Positions 11,745-24,847 are shown, counted from the first letter of the stretch. The stretch is DNA of 64,000 bases from Hydrangea macrophylla (GCA_033977485.1 CM066995.1:45319736-45383735); one strand, 5' to 3'. Numbers and translations: made by a program. The notes: generated from the sequence alone by a model not told the origin.

Positions 11745-11930
11745 AAGTTGTGCGAAATTCACAATCAGAAAGCCGTATGAAATTTCAAAGTTAAAAAGTT
11801 GTGTGATATTTCACATTCAAAATATTATGTGAAATTCACAACCAAAAAACCGTATGAAATTTCACATTCAAAGAGTTGTGTGAAATTTCACATTCAAAAA
11901 GTTATGTGAAATTTTGCCAATTAGTTATGC
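11745..11930. repeat. Tandem repeats around GAAATTTC
   Basis: Six or seven degenerate units of about 30-36 bp, each carrying a form of TGTGAAATTTCACA, itself a palindrome, alternating with AAAAGTTGTG or AAACCGTATG. No coding meaning is seen. Confidence 0.65.
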
Positions 11931-12038
11931 AAAAATTTAAAGTTCTTTCAAATTAGTTGTATGAAGTTTTTGATGGCTGATTAAAATAGATCATTGACCA
12001 AAAAGCGTCTCTTCAACAAGAAAATAAACAATGAATGG

Positions 12039-14234
12039 TGTCACAGCTCGGTACCGCAATAGCAGAACCGAAGCCCGTGGCATGCCACCGAAGCTAAATT
12101 AATTCATTAACATTCCCAAAAGACTTAGTTTAAGATACGCAGCGGAATAAATAACAGTGGAAATCCACAATTTCAGACTATAAAAGTTTTGCCCATTTGA
12201 AAACACTTAAAGAAACACTCCTTTTGACAACAACAATCCAGTCGACTGATCTAAGGTCCAGTCGACTGGAAATGCAATATACAGAGAGCCCAAAAAACTC
12301 TGCAGCCCGTCCAGTTGATTGGGGAGGAAAATTATCAGTCGACTGAAGTCGACTGAACTCTAGTCTAGGCAAAAAATATCAAATTCTGAAACACCATCTA
12401 GTAGACTGTGTCGGGGGCCCGGTCGACTGTTTTTCACAAAATGATGCAGTGAGTTGCTCACAAAAGGATCCAATCGACTGTTTTCATAAACCAGTCAACT
12501 AGTTTATTTGCAGCAGCACAATCTGCAAAATTTCAAGTTTAAAAGTTTTTTGAATTCAACTACAAACCAAACACTCACTCCAAACTCATTCTAAAATGAT
12601 TCAAACTGGATTATAACATTATCGAAACATGATTACAAGAGATTACTATCTATTACAATATCATAAATCAGTTCTACGATTCTAAGTTAAACATAGTTAA
12701 AAGTCATGAAATATTTATTACAACATTTCCATTTCCAAACTACGGAATGGACATACTCAGTCGCCTTCCAAAAGAACTCCCAATACCCCGCGATCACTTT
12801 CCCGATTCCTCACCAACATTAACACCTGAAATGGTTATTTGAATAACCACACATGTTTCGATTTGTTTAAGCTAACGCTTAGTGAATAAAACAACAATGC
12901 AAATGAATGATAAACATGCTCGCATTCATATCCTCTACATTTCATACTAGTCTTCGGAGTCTCACGTGTATGTTCTACACTCCTAGTCCGTGACTACTAG
13001 CCAATAAGTCCACGTGACTAGGTAAGACCCACGTTTGTTTTCTTCAAACATGCGACCTTATGATTATAACGGCTGCACAAAATGGCTTGGTACCACGTGC
13101 TCTTTTGATCCAAATAGCAACTAAACATGCTCAAATACATTTCATCGTGCTTTTGATATAATAAAAACATTCCACTGTGCAATTGAGCCTACTTATCAAT
13201 ATAGTCGCCCAATATGAACTACACAATATATATTTATGAACTAACACATGCTTCTCATATAAAACATGAATACCTGTCAAGAAATCATTCCAAAACATAG
13301 TTGAATCACTCACCTCCGATTAACGTTCTTGAACTTTGTTCCAAAGAAAATCCGAGCACAAAGATCATGCAGAAGTCCGTCTAGCACAGTTCCTATCAAT
13401 CAAAAGTCCGATTATCAACTTTTTAGCAAAATTCTAGAAAATGAGTTTTCAAAAAACTTAGCCAAACAAGTCCTAATGGATATCAAAACGAAACTCTTAC
13501 CTCTAGGAATTCGAATATGAAATCTGGAGAAAAACAAATGGACAGAAGGTCGTCGATTTGTGTCTTGAACCTCTAAGCCAAGAAATCCCCGAATCTCCTC
13601 TCTCTTGAATTTCTAATTTTAGGTTAAACTTATGAAAATATCTCACCTCTTTCTATATACAAGCATAACTCTCAGAAATTGTGTTTACCTCTCTACGAGT
13701 TCTCAAAACTCCTAGTTATTCTCCGACACTTCTTGCACGCTTAATTCACTGCTTCACGAGTAAAAACTAAAAATTATAAAAGTTTTCGTCTAAGTTTCAT
13801 TTGGTTGTTAAAACGCAATTTCACATGATTTTACGAAATTACTAATTAGCCTATCAATTATGTAGCGTGTTAATTCATCCTCAACAGGATACTAAAATTA
13901 ACAATAGAAACATATTCTAAACCACAAAATAATACAGATAGTGAATTACATAGGTAAACATTTTTTTTCAGATAAACATTTAAGGTGTTCCACAATGACC
14001 ATCTCAATCTCAGAGAGACGTCACAACATCAAAACAATTATTCAACACAGTCTCAAAGGGTTCTCTTACACAGACACCCAAATCGACTCGTGAGTCACAA
14101 CTCATACTCACACATGTGCCACAAATGTACATCACATCACATTATCATGCATGAAAAATGTAATGACATGCAACAACACGCATACGGGTGTTATAAGTGG
14201 ACCACCATTCATGCTTGATTGTTGTAAGCCACCA
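12039..14234 (-). repeat. Solo LTR, probably of a Gypsy chromovirus
   Basis: In plus orientation it starts TGTCACAGCTCGGTACCGC and ends GTAAGCCACCA. The mirrored end, ...GGTACCGAGCTGTGACA, is the kind of 3' LTR end found in Tekay chromoviruses. The 5-bp sequence AATGG flanks both sides (12034-12038 and 14235-14239), as expected for a target duplication. There is no gag-pol inside, so it is a solo LTR left by LTR-LTR recombination. A minus-strand TATA-like TGTATATAG lies near 13652. No gene is seen inside. Confidence 0.65.
12236..12506 (-). repeat. CAGTCGACTG palindrome cluster
   Basis: About nine exact or decayed copies of CCAGTCGACTGG (core GTCGAC) near the 3' end of the solo LTR. Spacing is irregular, from 2 to 60 bp. 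It lies about 1.1 kb downstream of the candidate TATA box, so it would fall in the transcribed part. Confidence 0.7.
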
Positions 14235-14239
14235 AATGG

Positions 14240-14345
14240 TGAATTATTAATGGAAAAATCAAATTGATTTGTTGGAGAGAGAGGGTAGATCCGTGGCATC
14301 TCTAACCTAGTAGCTCACCACTACCCCACCATGGTTGCGGTTTGG

Positions 14346-14433
<88 letters not shown>

Positions 14434-14798
14434 GTCCGGACTCTGCCTCGCACATAGGGCACTAGACTCCACCTCGCCAACCACCGCATCGCTGCCCTCC
14501 TCCTTCTTGGATCTGTCGGCCACTACATCACTATCCTACTCCCTCGTCTCCTTCTCTCTCTATATTTGAAGTCCTCTTCGCACCTTTAATAATGGACTTT
14601 AACAAAAGTTAAAAACATACTGGTGTTTAAACTCAAAAAAATGTATTATGAAGGATTTTTTTACTAAAATTCAAAAAAAAAGGGGGGAAATTCAGAGATA
14701 TTTGAAATGTCTCTAAGAAAATGTCCCGAAATGTCTCTTAAATTTTTAGAGACATTATTGACGTTAGAAAAAAAAAGAAGGGAAAATTAGTGGAAAAT
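14240..14798. other. Spacer with a microsatellite, no gene
   Basis: The stretch between the solo LTR and element A. Apart from the CA/GA microsatellite it shows no domain. Short frames through the microsatellite are low-complexity artefacts. Confidence 0.5.
14346..14431. repeat. Compound (CA)n(GA)n microsatellite
   Basis: An uninterrupted CA run, one TA interruption, then a GA run, about 86 bp in total. It is likely to be length-variable. Confidence 0.95.
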
Positions 14799-17258
14799 TG
14801 TAATACTCCGTATTTAATTTTTGCCTTTTAATTTAAATGATATCAGTTTGGAATTTGTATTGTGTAATATTTACCTGTGCATGTACGTGGTGGTGTGGGT
14901 TGACCACACCGGAAAAAAGTTTTGGTATAACTTGGAGCCCAATTCGCAAGACTGTGCTCGTGTGAATGTGCTGAAGCTTATGCTTCACTATACTTGGTGA
15001 CCAAGAATTTTTATGCCTATATATTCTACCCCAACCCCCAACACAATGCTATAAAACTCATATATCTCAAACTCTCAACAACTCCCTCAACTCTCCAATG
15101 TCTCTCTTTCTCTCTCTCTCTCTCTCTCGGCTACACACAACACACCCACATATATTGGTTATTCACACACACATATTGATCTATCTACACATACATAGAA
15201 TTTCATATATACACATACAAGCAGTTTTATATTCAAGGAGGTTTTAATTCAAGCTTGGATTATTGTATTGAAATTCTTTTTGGGTAAGCTTCCTACTGAA
15301 ATTTGTAATGTTAGTGTATGCTACCACTGTGTGTATATATATAGACTTATATATATATATATATTGTTAAAGGTCCGAAAATAGCGAGCAGAAAAAACAG
15401 TAAAGAAAACTTGATTTCTTTATACCAAATGAAAGGTCTCGATCCCGCGAGACTCCCTTTTGAATTTCAAAGGCTAATTATTTACAGTTGCGATGAACGG
15501 TCGATTTAAAGTTTTGTCACCATTCAGATTTTTGATAAAATCAAGAACTATGATTTGATTCATGAAGTTCTGATTTCATATTTGAAATCTACGTGAAAAA
15601 AGGAAGAGATTCATTTATTGGAAGTCTTATTTTGGTTAAGTTTTCAAAATGGGTAAAATTTGGCCTTTGATTTCAAAACAGGGGAAGAAGAAGGAAGAAG
15701 ACGATTCTATGACATCTCGCGCGCGTGACCACGCGAGCGGCCGGCGCGCGCGACTAGGCTATTTTTGGAATTTGTTTTAAATGGCCACATGGCCTTATTG
15801 AACACATTCCGCGCGAGCGGCCTGCGCGAGCGAGGTCCCGCGCGAGTGACCTGAGTGCGCGACCTCAGGCAGTTTAGTAAAAATTCATATGTTCTTATAC
15901 TTGAGTCTATCATGAGCTAAGGGGCCTTGTACCCTAAGCATTAGGAGTGGTACTTTACTTTAATAGTAGTTGTACTTGTGCTTAGAGGTGTTGTACCTCA
16001 CTGATATACGCACATTATTGTATATTGAGATTTGTAACAGATTGAACAGTTCCGGTCACTGTTCTGATTAATTATTCAGTCTATCCTTGGTGAACGATAG
16101 TTCCGTATAACCCTCAATAAAGTTGTATAACATGTTATAGTGTACTTATATGTTTACTTGAGCTGCTATGCCTTAAGTGGTTACTTGAATTGCTATGCTT
16201 TATGTGTTTACTCAGATGATTTCAGCATATCTATTGTGTAATTTAAATGGATGGCATGCCTTGATAATTTGTCTTATGAAGTATTGAATATGTCTAGATG
16301 CTTAGAGCTCGCATATGTCATAACATTTCATAAGCATGAGCATGAACATGAAAATCACGAAAACGATTTTGGGATTAAAGACCTTAGAGGCTTTCAATTT
16401 TTGAAAAGGGAAGACCTTAGAGGCTTGCAGGTTTTGAAAAGGGAAGACCTTAGAGGCTTCCATGCATAAAACCCTCTGGGAGGGACTTTGTTTTGAAAAG
16501 ATAGAAATCTCGAATTTGTGGGTAGGCGTGTGAGATGGGTACCACTAGGAACTCGAATTGCGGGATGTGCTACAAGAAACCCCCATATCATTGAAGGCTA
16601 GGCCTCTGTGTAATTTGTAAGGCCCAAAGTCCCGCACGTTTGAGGCTAGGCCTACGTGGACGGGAAGCACATGGTCCGGGTAATGATATTGTTGATCGAG
16701 GGTGAGTGTTTGAAATGGCATGAAAATGGTTTTCATACATGACATTGGCATTTATCGCACTCACGCATGTTATATAACATATGTTATTGTGTGGTTATTT
16801 GACTATGCGAGTCTTTTGGCTTATGGACTATCAAACCTTCATTTCAGGCGATATAGATAAGGTTAAGGCCCCAAGATTTGACAATGCTTTCGCTATAGTT
16901 TGAAGACCCCGTGTGTGGGGAGTATCATTTAATTATTGTAATAAAATTTGGTTTCAAAGAACATGTTATGTTTCAATTGGACAAATGTTAGTCCACCCGC
17001 TTTTAAATGAATGATAGTTTAACTCTAATTTTTCGCTGCTTAGATCCTGAAAACGTTTGTTTCAAGAAAGAATATTTTAAATGAAAACCAATTTTCAGTT
17101 TTATAAATGTTTTCTAAATGAGTAACATATATTACTTGCAACCCTCGGAGTTTAGGACTCGGGGAGTTATCGATTGGTGTCAAAGCCCACCGTTATTGTT
17201 ATTGTTGTGCTTCTGCCGGATGACACCTCATCTTCAGGACCCGTGGCAGGGCAGGGCA
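14799..17258 (+). repeat. 5' LTR of element A
   Basis: Begins TGTAATACTCCGTATTT and ends GCAGGGCA eight bases before the primer site. Its first 900 bp align with 53654-54565. A TATA-like CTATATATTC lies near 15013-15024, and a GGTGTGG...CCACACC inverted repeat lies about 100 bp upstream of it. Short repeats of GGGAAGACCTTAGAGGCTT occur at 16377-16460. Confidence 0.85.
15714..15863 (+). repeat. CGCGCGAG cluster in the LTR of A
   Basis: Dense CGCGCGAG/GCGCGCGAC variants in two groups, an island of CG dinucleotides in AT-rich DNA. It lies about 0.7 kb downstream of the putative TATA box. A related cluster occurs in the unrelated element D. Confidence 0.75.
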
Positions 17259-17266
17259 CTATAGAA

Positions 17267-17278
17267 TGGTATCAGAGC
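17267..17278 (+). other. Primer binding site of element A
   Basis: TGGTATCAGAGC exactly, complementary to the 3' end of initiator tRNA-Met. It lies just after the 5' LTR. Confidence 0.9.
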
Positions 17279-17518
17279 ATAACCGGGTCAAATACTTTGG
17301 AACGCCGGGTTATGTGCTCGCTTGTATAGTTTTATTGACATGTTAGACATGTTAGTTAGTGAACGACATATGTTTTGATATCTGTTAACATGTTACTTTG
17401 TAACTTGAGATGTTAACTATTTACTTGTTATATTTTGACATATACATGTGCTGTTGAATACACTTCATGATTAGATCATGTTGTGTGATTCGTCTACTCA
17501 ATTTGATCTTGTTATAGA

Positions 17519-18870
17519 TATGCAGCTACGCCGTGAGAGTCATAGTATTGAGCTTGAGGCTAATGAGCAGATATCAGCTACTTCGGTCCAGTTAGAGGTT
17601 GAGGACGAGGTCATGCTCGAGGCCGTGGTCCAGGTAGAGGCAGTGGTCAAGGTCGAGGCCGTGGTCAAGGTCGTGGTCATGGTCGTGGTCGTGGTCGAGG
17701 TCAAGCGCATGATGTTGTATTTGAGTCTGAAGCCTCTACCGGACCAGTTGATATTCCTGATGGACCACAAGGGTTACAAAATGTTACTAATGTAATTACA
17801 AGGGCAGTTAGAGATGCTATGCCACCTCCTCCCCCTAGTGCTCTGAGAGGTGAGACCAATCGCGCTAGAGCTCGGGAGTGGTTGATTACCAAAGCTTTTG
17901 ATGCTAGGAAGTCGCCACAATTCTTTGGTAGCTCTGGCCTTATGGCTGCAGAGGATTGACTTCAGCATATCACAAAGATATTCGAATTCATTGATCTTCA
18001 TGAGGATGCTCTCCGCATCAAGTTGGCTACATACTTATTTTCTGGAGAAGCTACCCATTGGTGGAATTGCACTGTGAGTGTTCATCCACTTGCAAGCATG
18101 ACGTGCAAATCATTTAAGAGTCTTTTCCTCGATAACTACTTCCCAGAAGTATAGAGGGATGCAAAAAGGGCTAAGTCTTTTACCCTTCAACAGGGGGATA
18201 TGTCAACGACAGAATATGCTACTATGTTTCCACCTTGGCTTATTTTGCACAGGAGCAGTTGGTCAGTGATCATTTCTAGGCTACACGCTTTGCCTCTAGT
18301 CTTTGACCCTATATTCGAAAAAGTCTGGCTAGCACGCCTATCACCACTTATGCTGGTACTTTGACAAGAGCGTTGGGTGTTGAAAGTGTAGATTTGGATC
18401 TGAAAAGGGCCAGGGAGATCATTACTCCAGCCAAAAGCACCGGTCAGTCTAAGAAAGCTAAGACAGAGACTAGGTCTCAATTTCAGTCCTAACCTCCTCA
18501 ACAGCAACAACAATGATCCTATTCACAACAGAGATCTTCTTATCGAAGTTCTAAATAATCAGGGTTACATCGAGGTGTGAATGCCGATGGGGAGAAAGTT
18601 TATCTCCGATGTGGTGATCCGAACCATTTCATCAAGTTTTGTCCCCAACCACCACCCAAGAAATCTCTGTCGATTGGTTCAACACCGTACTATCCACCGT
18701 CTCAGGCAATATCCGCTCAGAGCGTGAAATCCTACCAGAACAGAGGGAATTAGGGTAATTATCAGAGGACAGATAATCGTGGTGGCATTCAACCATAACA
18801 ACTCCAAGAGCCTAAAGGAAGGAATTTTTCTCTGCCTACGTCATCTACTTATCATGTTCTGGGAATGCCG
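17519..18870 (+). pseudogene. Element A gag (broken)
   Basis: Starts with the ATG at 17519 (MQLRRESHS). In shifting frames one can follow an Arg/Gly tract coded by 17650-17705, the Retrotrans_gag helices (FFGSSGLMAAED, ATYLFSGEATHWW, NYFPEV, FTLQQGDMSTTEY) and a decayed zinc knuckle (CGDPNHFIKFC) at about 18610. There are many stops and several shifts, and no product is possible. The long frame at 17478-17795 is a wrong-frame reading of the Arg/Gly tract. Confidence 0.75.
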
Positions 18871-18878
18871 GACCTTCT

Positions 18879-19739
18879 GTGATCCGAGGTATCGTCCCGT
18901 TGTTTAACGCTTGGGCATCTATATTGTTTGACACTGGTGCATCACACTCATTCATCTTATCAACATTCGCATCAGTATTGGGGTTAGAGATAGAATGCTT
19001 GGAGCATGGCTTATCTGTTGATACTCCAGTTGGAGGTGTTATTCATTATAATCAGGTTTGTCATGGTTGTATGCTTTTGATAGCAGACTGACAGTTGAGT
19101 GTTGATTTGATTGTTATGTTAAATCTAGGATTTGATGTCATCCTTGAGATGGACTGGTTGGTCGAGTACCGGGCTTTCATAGATTGTTTTAAGCATCAGG
19201 TTACTCTTTTCACTCCTGAGAGAGACAGTTGTAGATTCGAGGGCGATCAATTGGATATGCTGATACCTTCTTTGTTTTCACGGAGTAGTTTATACTCTTC
19301 TCTTGGAACTCTGGCTAGTTTATTGGCCATGGAGAGGGGTACTCCTCTTGTAGAATTTCCACCCATTGTTTGTGAATTTCCTGACGTCTTTCCAGAAGAC
19401 TTATCAGTATTGCCACCTATATGTGCTATCGATTTTGCAATCGATCTTGTGCCAGGAACTTCACCTATTTCTATTCCACCTTATCGTATGGCACCTGCAG
19501 AATTGAAGGAGCTGAAACTTCAATTAGAAGATCTCCAGAGTAAAGGTTTTATTCGCCTGAGTATATCCCCGTGGGGAGCTCCTATTCTCTTTGTTAAGAA
19601 GAAGGATGGAACATTGAGATTTTGTATTGATTGTCAAAAACTCAATCATGTGACGATCAAGAATAAGTATCCACTTCCAAGAATCAACGATTTGTTTGAT
19701 CAACTCAAAGGTTCTACTTGTTTCTCTAAGATGATCTGA
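18879..19739 (+). pseudogene. Element A protease and first half of RT (broken)
   Basis: The aspartic protease active site reads LFDTGASHSFI. A stop follows at 19089-19091 and the same frame resumes with [13 protein letters not shown] begins with [12 protein letters not shown], then [19 protein letters not shown] and [15 protein letters not shown], typical of chromoviruses. A stop or frameshift at about 19737 ends this part. Confidence 0.85.
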
Positions 19740-21163
19740 GATCGGGTTATCATCAACTCCGTATTCAAGAGTCAGACATCTCAAAGCCAGCTTTTAGGTC
19801 CCGATATGGACATTTTGAGTTTGTGGTTATGCCATTCGGATTGACCAATGCTCCTGTAGCATTTATGGATCTTATGTAACGAGTATTTCACGATTATTTG
19901 GATAAGTTTGTGATTGAATTTATTGATGATATTCTCATCTATTCTTCCTCTAAGGAACTTCATGAGGAACACTTGAGGATTGTCCTACAGTTATTGCATA
20001 CTCACCAGTTGTTCGATAAATTATCTAAATGTGATTTCTGGCTGACAGAAGTGAAATTTTTGGGACACATCATCTCCAGAGATAGAGTGTTAGTTGATTC
20101 ATCAAAGATTGAAGCTGTTATGGATTGGCAGCCAACTAAGAATGTATTTGAGATACGTAATTTCTTGGGTTTAGTAGGCTATTACTGTCGCTTTGTGAAG
20201 GAATTTTCTTGTATTGCTTCACCTTTGACTAAGCTTACGCGTAAAGGGGTTAAATTCATTTGGACTGTGGAGTGTGAGAAAGCTTTTCATCTTTTAAAGA
20301 CTCGATTGACTTCAGCACCGGTCTTGATTATTCCAGAGCGTGGTGTTGACTATGCAGTTTATTGTGATGCTTCACTTCTTGGTTTGGGGTGTGTGCTTAT
20401 GCAAGAAGGCAAGGTTGTTGCTTATGGTTCTCACCAGTTGAAGCCTCATGAGCACAATTATCTGACTCATGATTTAGAGCTTGCCGCCGTTGTGTTTGAT
20501 TTAAAGTCATGGCATCATTACTTGTATGGGGAATGATTTGATGTCTTTTTAGACCACAAGAGCTTGAAGTATATCTTTACTCAACGTGATTTGAATCTTC
20601 GACAACGTCGATGGATGGAGTACTTAGAAGATTATGACTTCGAACTACAGTATCATCTAGGAAAGGCAAATGTAGTGGCTGATGCGCTGAGTAGCAAGTC
20701 ACGAGGTTCCTTGGCTTGTCTGGCCATTCAAGAATGGAATATGCTCGATCAGATTGGGGAGTTTGAGATAGAGCTTAACGATTCTGAGGATCGTGCTTCA
20801 TTATATTCTGTTATGGCTCAACCGTCGATCTTTCAACAAGTGAAAGATGAGCAACAATCAGATCTTGTAGCATCTACTTTTAGTATACAAATTCTTCGTG
20901 GTGATGTTATAGAAGGTTGGACTTTTGACTCCAAGTGTGAGTTGAAGTTCAAAGATCGTTTGTTTGTGCCTTTGGTAGTTCGTGAACAAGTGATGAAGGA
21001 ATTCCATCATTCACGATTAGCGGTGCATCCGGGAGGCAACAAGATGTACCATAATCTACGATGTCAGTTTTGGTGGAAGGGTATGAAGCGTGATGTTGCT
21101 AAGTTTGTATCTCGGTGTTTGACTTGTTAACAAGTGAAAGGCGAACATCAGAGACCTGCAGGA
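19740..21163 (+). pseudogene. Element A RT, RNase H and integrase N-terminus (broken, truncated)
   Basis: After a shifted stretch (19740-19897) the RT active site FIDDILIYS is intact. RNase H follows (YCDASLLGLGCVL, LEL, then a stop at 20534-20536 and LDHKSLKY, ADALS). The linker and integrase zinc-binding region follow (HPGGNKMYHNL ... FWWKGMKRDV ... CLTC). The frame ends within the sequence after the last Cys, at the junction with the LTR of B. The catalytic Asp-Asp-Glu core of integrase is absent. Confidence 0.85.
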
Positions 21164-23456
21164 AAATTGAAGAAATCCTTGAGGTCATAGAGGTAACCTC
21201 TCAATCCTTGGTAGAATTAGGGAAATTCAATCACAAGTTCATAGTTCTAGGAACTTTACACATTTTGAAAACCTCTCTTCTTACCTCATTTCATCACACA
21301 CCACATAGAATTTGTGATTGAATGATCATGTGTTATTTTCATGGATTTGGGTCTAAATAGAGCTTTGGATTTAAGATTAAAAGAGTTTTGGCTTGAAATT
21401 TTCAAATATCCTTTGATTTCATTTCTCTTGTTTATATTCTTCTCATAGGATCTATGAGATCTTCAATATCTCATTAGATCTCTTTGAGTTTGATCCTCTA
21501 GTCCCTTATGATCTTATGATTTACATAGGGATTCAGATTGGTCATGGTCATATCTTCACATAGTTGGTTGAATTCAAGTCTTAACTCATGACTTGGATTT
21601 CCCTACTAGGAATCTTATGGAATCCATACTATATTCCATAGAGATCTGAGTAGATTTGGGTATCAATAAGTCTCCAAGTACCATTAATTTGAGAGGAGAA
21701 TAATATATTATAGTTCTAATTTTTTCAAGGATTATATATTTAAGAGGGGATTTAGATGTAAGTTTTCATAGTTTGTTTGTTGAAATTTAAGGAATTTGAA
21801 TATTCAAGAGTTCATAAGATTGAGTAAGACCTTAGGACTCACTTCTCTCATGAGATTTATGATGGGGTTTCCTTAAGGCTAAATCTATGAATCACTTTAT
21901 ATTTCATCACTCATTTTAAATGGCTATAATCATACTTGATCCTAGTTTTCTCTAAAATCATGGATCAAGTTTGACTTGAAAAAAATGAACACTAATCTAA
22001 CAAAGGTGCAGTGAATCCATAAACCAATCGTGATCAAAGATTTTTTATAGAGTCATGATTCATTGTAAATGGATGAGACCAATTGGAGGATGTTCATAAC
22101 TCATTTAAGCATCTCTATAAATTTTGTTTTGATGAAATTCCATGTCTAAGATGGTTTGGTCTTATGATTTCAAAACAAGTAACTCTCTGTCCAAAATTTT
22201 CAGAACAGTAAGTCCGTTTTAAAATTAATAAATCAGAACCTTAATAGAGTTTCTCGGGTCTGTAATAATTTTTTCTAAGTACCTTAATGTGTTAGGAAGA
22301 TACCCTAAAAAGATCTAAGTATTTCTCATTTTTTTGCTATTTTTATAAAATCGGACAGAGAGTTGCAGATTCCTGAGTGATGTCTAGTGTTTTCCATATT
22401 CTCAGAGATCTAACCGTTCAACCTTGATTTTCTTTTTGGGTTAGAAACTAGACTCACTGAGGCATATCATATCCAAAAATCATTAAGATCCAACCGTTGG
22501 AAGTATGGTTGTTCTACCTTTTAAAATCTGGTCTGCTCTCTGTAATTTAGGAAAAACAGTCACTATTTTTGTCTAGTCTCATTGATTTTAACTTAAATGG
22601 TTCCCTAATGTCTTGGAACCCAAATCATGTTTTGAATAGTGATAATTTAGCTTAAATCCAGAGGCTAAGTGATCCAAATTAGTGAATAAATTCATATCTC
22701 ATTCTTGTTCATAATCATTCATTCATCCATGTACATTGATGCTTATGATTAGGATTAGTTATTGGATAAAGTTGGACTTAGTTGAACCTGATTGAATATA
22801 AACATGGATTCCTTATGATCGTGTTGGGATTATAGAACCCCTATATGGACATTACATTGGCTCCTAGTTGAGGCTTGTATATCTATAAAGGTGCTATGAC
22901 TCCAACTAATTAAAAGGAATTCATAGTTTTGTTGATTCTTTCCATGCTTGATAGATCTAAGCTAGAGATTTATGATTGATTATTTGATGTCATATTATTA
23001 TGTGAAGCATGTGGACTAACCTATCCCGGGTAAGTTCTCTAGTTCCCTACTTGCACATCATTTTGCTTGCTACTTGAATTATGTGGCTTATGAATGATAT
23101 TTTATCGTTAGCAATTTTGCACCCTTTTTGACATGCTTATGATATGTATACTTATATCTATGTATTAATTGAGGGCATGCTTAGATTATTAATTTGATTA
23201 AATAGGATGATGAGTAGAGGCCTATCACGAGATAGGATGAAAGGGAGTATTTTAGTCCGTCGGGCTCCTTTCCCTTTCATTCCATAATCCTCGGACCCAG
23301 ATTATCTTTGGTTTCGCAAAAGATCGGCTGCTTTAAAAAAAATGGTTTCTTAATTTTCCTAAAAAAATTAAGTGGCGACTCATATTTGAATTTGAATTTG
23401 AATTTGAAAGTTGTTTTAAAAAGTTTTGAAAGTGGGCCCAAATGCCGGTATCCACA
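21164..23456 (+). repeat. 5' LTR of B, 5'-truncated
   Basis: Aligns with 51131-53607 of the 3' LTR. The first 961-963 bp (with the palindrome cluster and TATA box) are missing, and about 190 bp matching roughly 52988-53190 are absent. It ends CCGGTATCCACA. A TTTGAA microsatellite at about 23383-23408 is longer than in the other copy. Confidence 0.85.
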
Positions 23457-23459
23457 ATC

Positions 23460-23477
23460 TGGCGACTCTGCTGGGGA
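23460..23477 (+). other. Primer binding site of B
   Basis: TGGCGACTCTGCTGGGGA, three bases after the LTR. This is the primer-site type I associate with Tat/Ogre-like elements (tRNA-Arg reported for Ogre). The tRNA assignment is not verified here. Confidence 0.75.
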
Positions 23478-24847
23478 TCGAACCCAGAATCTCTGGTTTC
23501 GCAGACCATATTTTCTGATTTTGGGTTCACTCGAGGATTAGACTTGAAAGCATCCTTTTAATCGAATCAGTTAATTTTAGTGTGTCCGTTGCATTGCACT
23601 TGCATGTCTAGCCAGTCGATTGCACGGAACTATAACCTTGGAGGCTCGGTGTAACCCGGTCGGTCAAGTCATCATGGGACTGTGTGATCACCTTGATCTC
23701 GTACCATGTGTTGGTATATAAAACATCCTATCGGGTGTGTGTCAAGGGTCCCTTATTTGACCAAAACCCGGCCTTTGCATGATAGCTTCTATAGAACCCT
23801 TCGATCTTAGGAAATCAATTCTCGATTAGGATTTATGTGCTAGGGAGATTTGTATGCCCGAAAGGGATTATTTGAGATGATGACGATGCTTGCTTGATAA
23901 AAGATGTGTAACCCTTTAATCACCTGATAGAATTTCCTTCTTATGTCCCACGACATTTGGGAATATGCTAGATTTCTTTGATTACAAGGATATATTTCTT
24001 ATATCTTGTTTAGCTAAGCACCATTGATCTTGTATGTATCCGAATCCATGAGAAGTACGGTGATAATCCAATCATGTGACCTTCTACCCAAAGAATTTCA
24101 AATGTATCTTTGAAAGCAAACATATTTTTACCATTTTTTATTTCAAAGTATTTAATCGCTCTTTCAAAAAGAAAAGAAACCTTTGCAGTTTACTTTTGAT
24201 CAAAATTTCGAGTCAACCCTTGTTGAGGCATATTTTAAAGAAGAAACCCGAAAATCTTGGGGAGTTTTTATTATTCCAAACAATTTTCAAAAGGCAAAAG
24301 TTTCGACCCAATCACCTTTTGGTTAAAGAATATAATCCAAATTTTTTGAAAATTGTATTTGAGAAATCTCCGCAATTAAAGAAATGCCTTTCAAAGCAAA
24401 ACTTCAACCCAATCATCTTTTGTTAAGAAATGTTGTGGCCTTCAAGGGAAAGCTTTCTAAGAATTTGAAAGATCCCATTATCTAGGGAAATGCTTGTCAA
24501 ATGAATTTCACAAGTTCTAAAACTTTGAAGGGGTAAAGAGGATCATAATAAAAGGAGAAATTAGCGCACTCGACATGGGTGAGGATTTTATGTGCTTACG
24601 TGTTTATGTGTTAGGATTAGAATTTTCTTTCTTTGACATATAGAGTAGGCACACAGGCACACATGCATTGCATCCGCATGACATATGGGCCATTCATAAA
24701 AATTTCTTTTGCAAACAAAATGACAAAATAAAGAAAATTTCTTTGATTTTAAATAAAAGAATAAAATGTGGTTGTAGGTAAAAGATAGAATCATCTACAA
24801 GTACGATCTGGTACAGAGATTCTACTGCAAGGTTAGTAAGAAAAGAG
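23478..24847 (+). other. Leader of element B, no gene
   Basis: About 1.4 kb between primer site and gag. The frame at 24076-24426 has no family features. Long untranslated leaders are usual for Tat elements. Confidence 0.55.

Noticed and set aside
10091..12038. 5' LTR of Copia-2
   Set aside because: No stretch here aligns with the left LTR (4596-6087) and no primer binding site was found, so I did not call it.
14302..14569. Open frames on both strands over 60-75 codons
   Set aside because: They are readings of the CA/GA microsatellite in several frames.
17478..17795. 105-codon frame rich in Val/Glu
   Set aside because: It is a wrong-frame reading of the Arg/Gly tract of A's gag.
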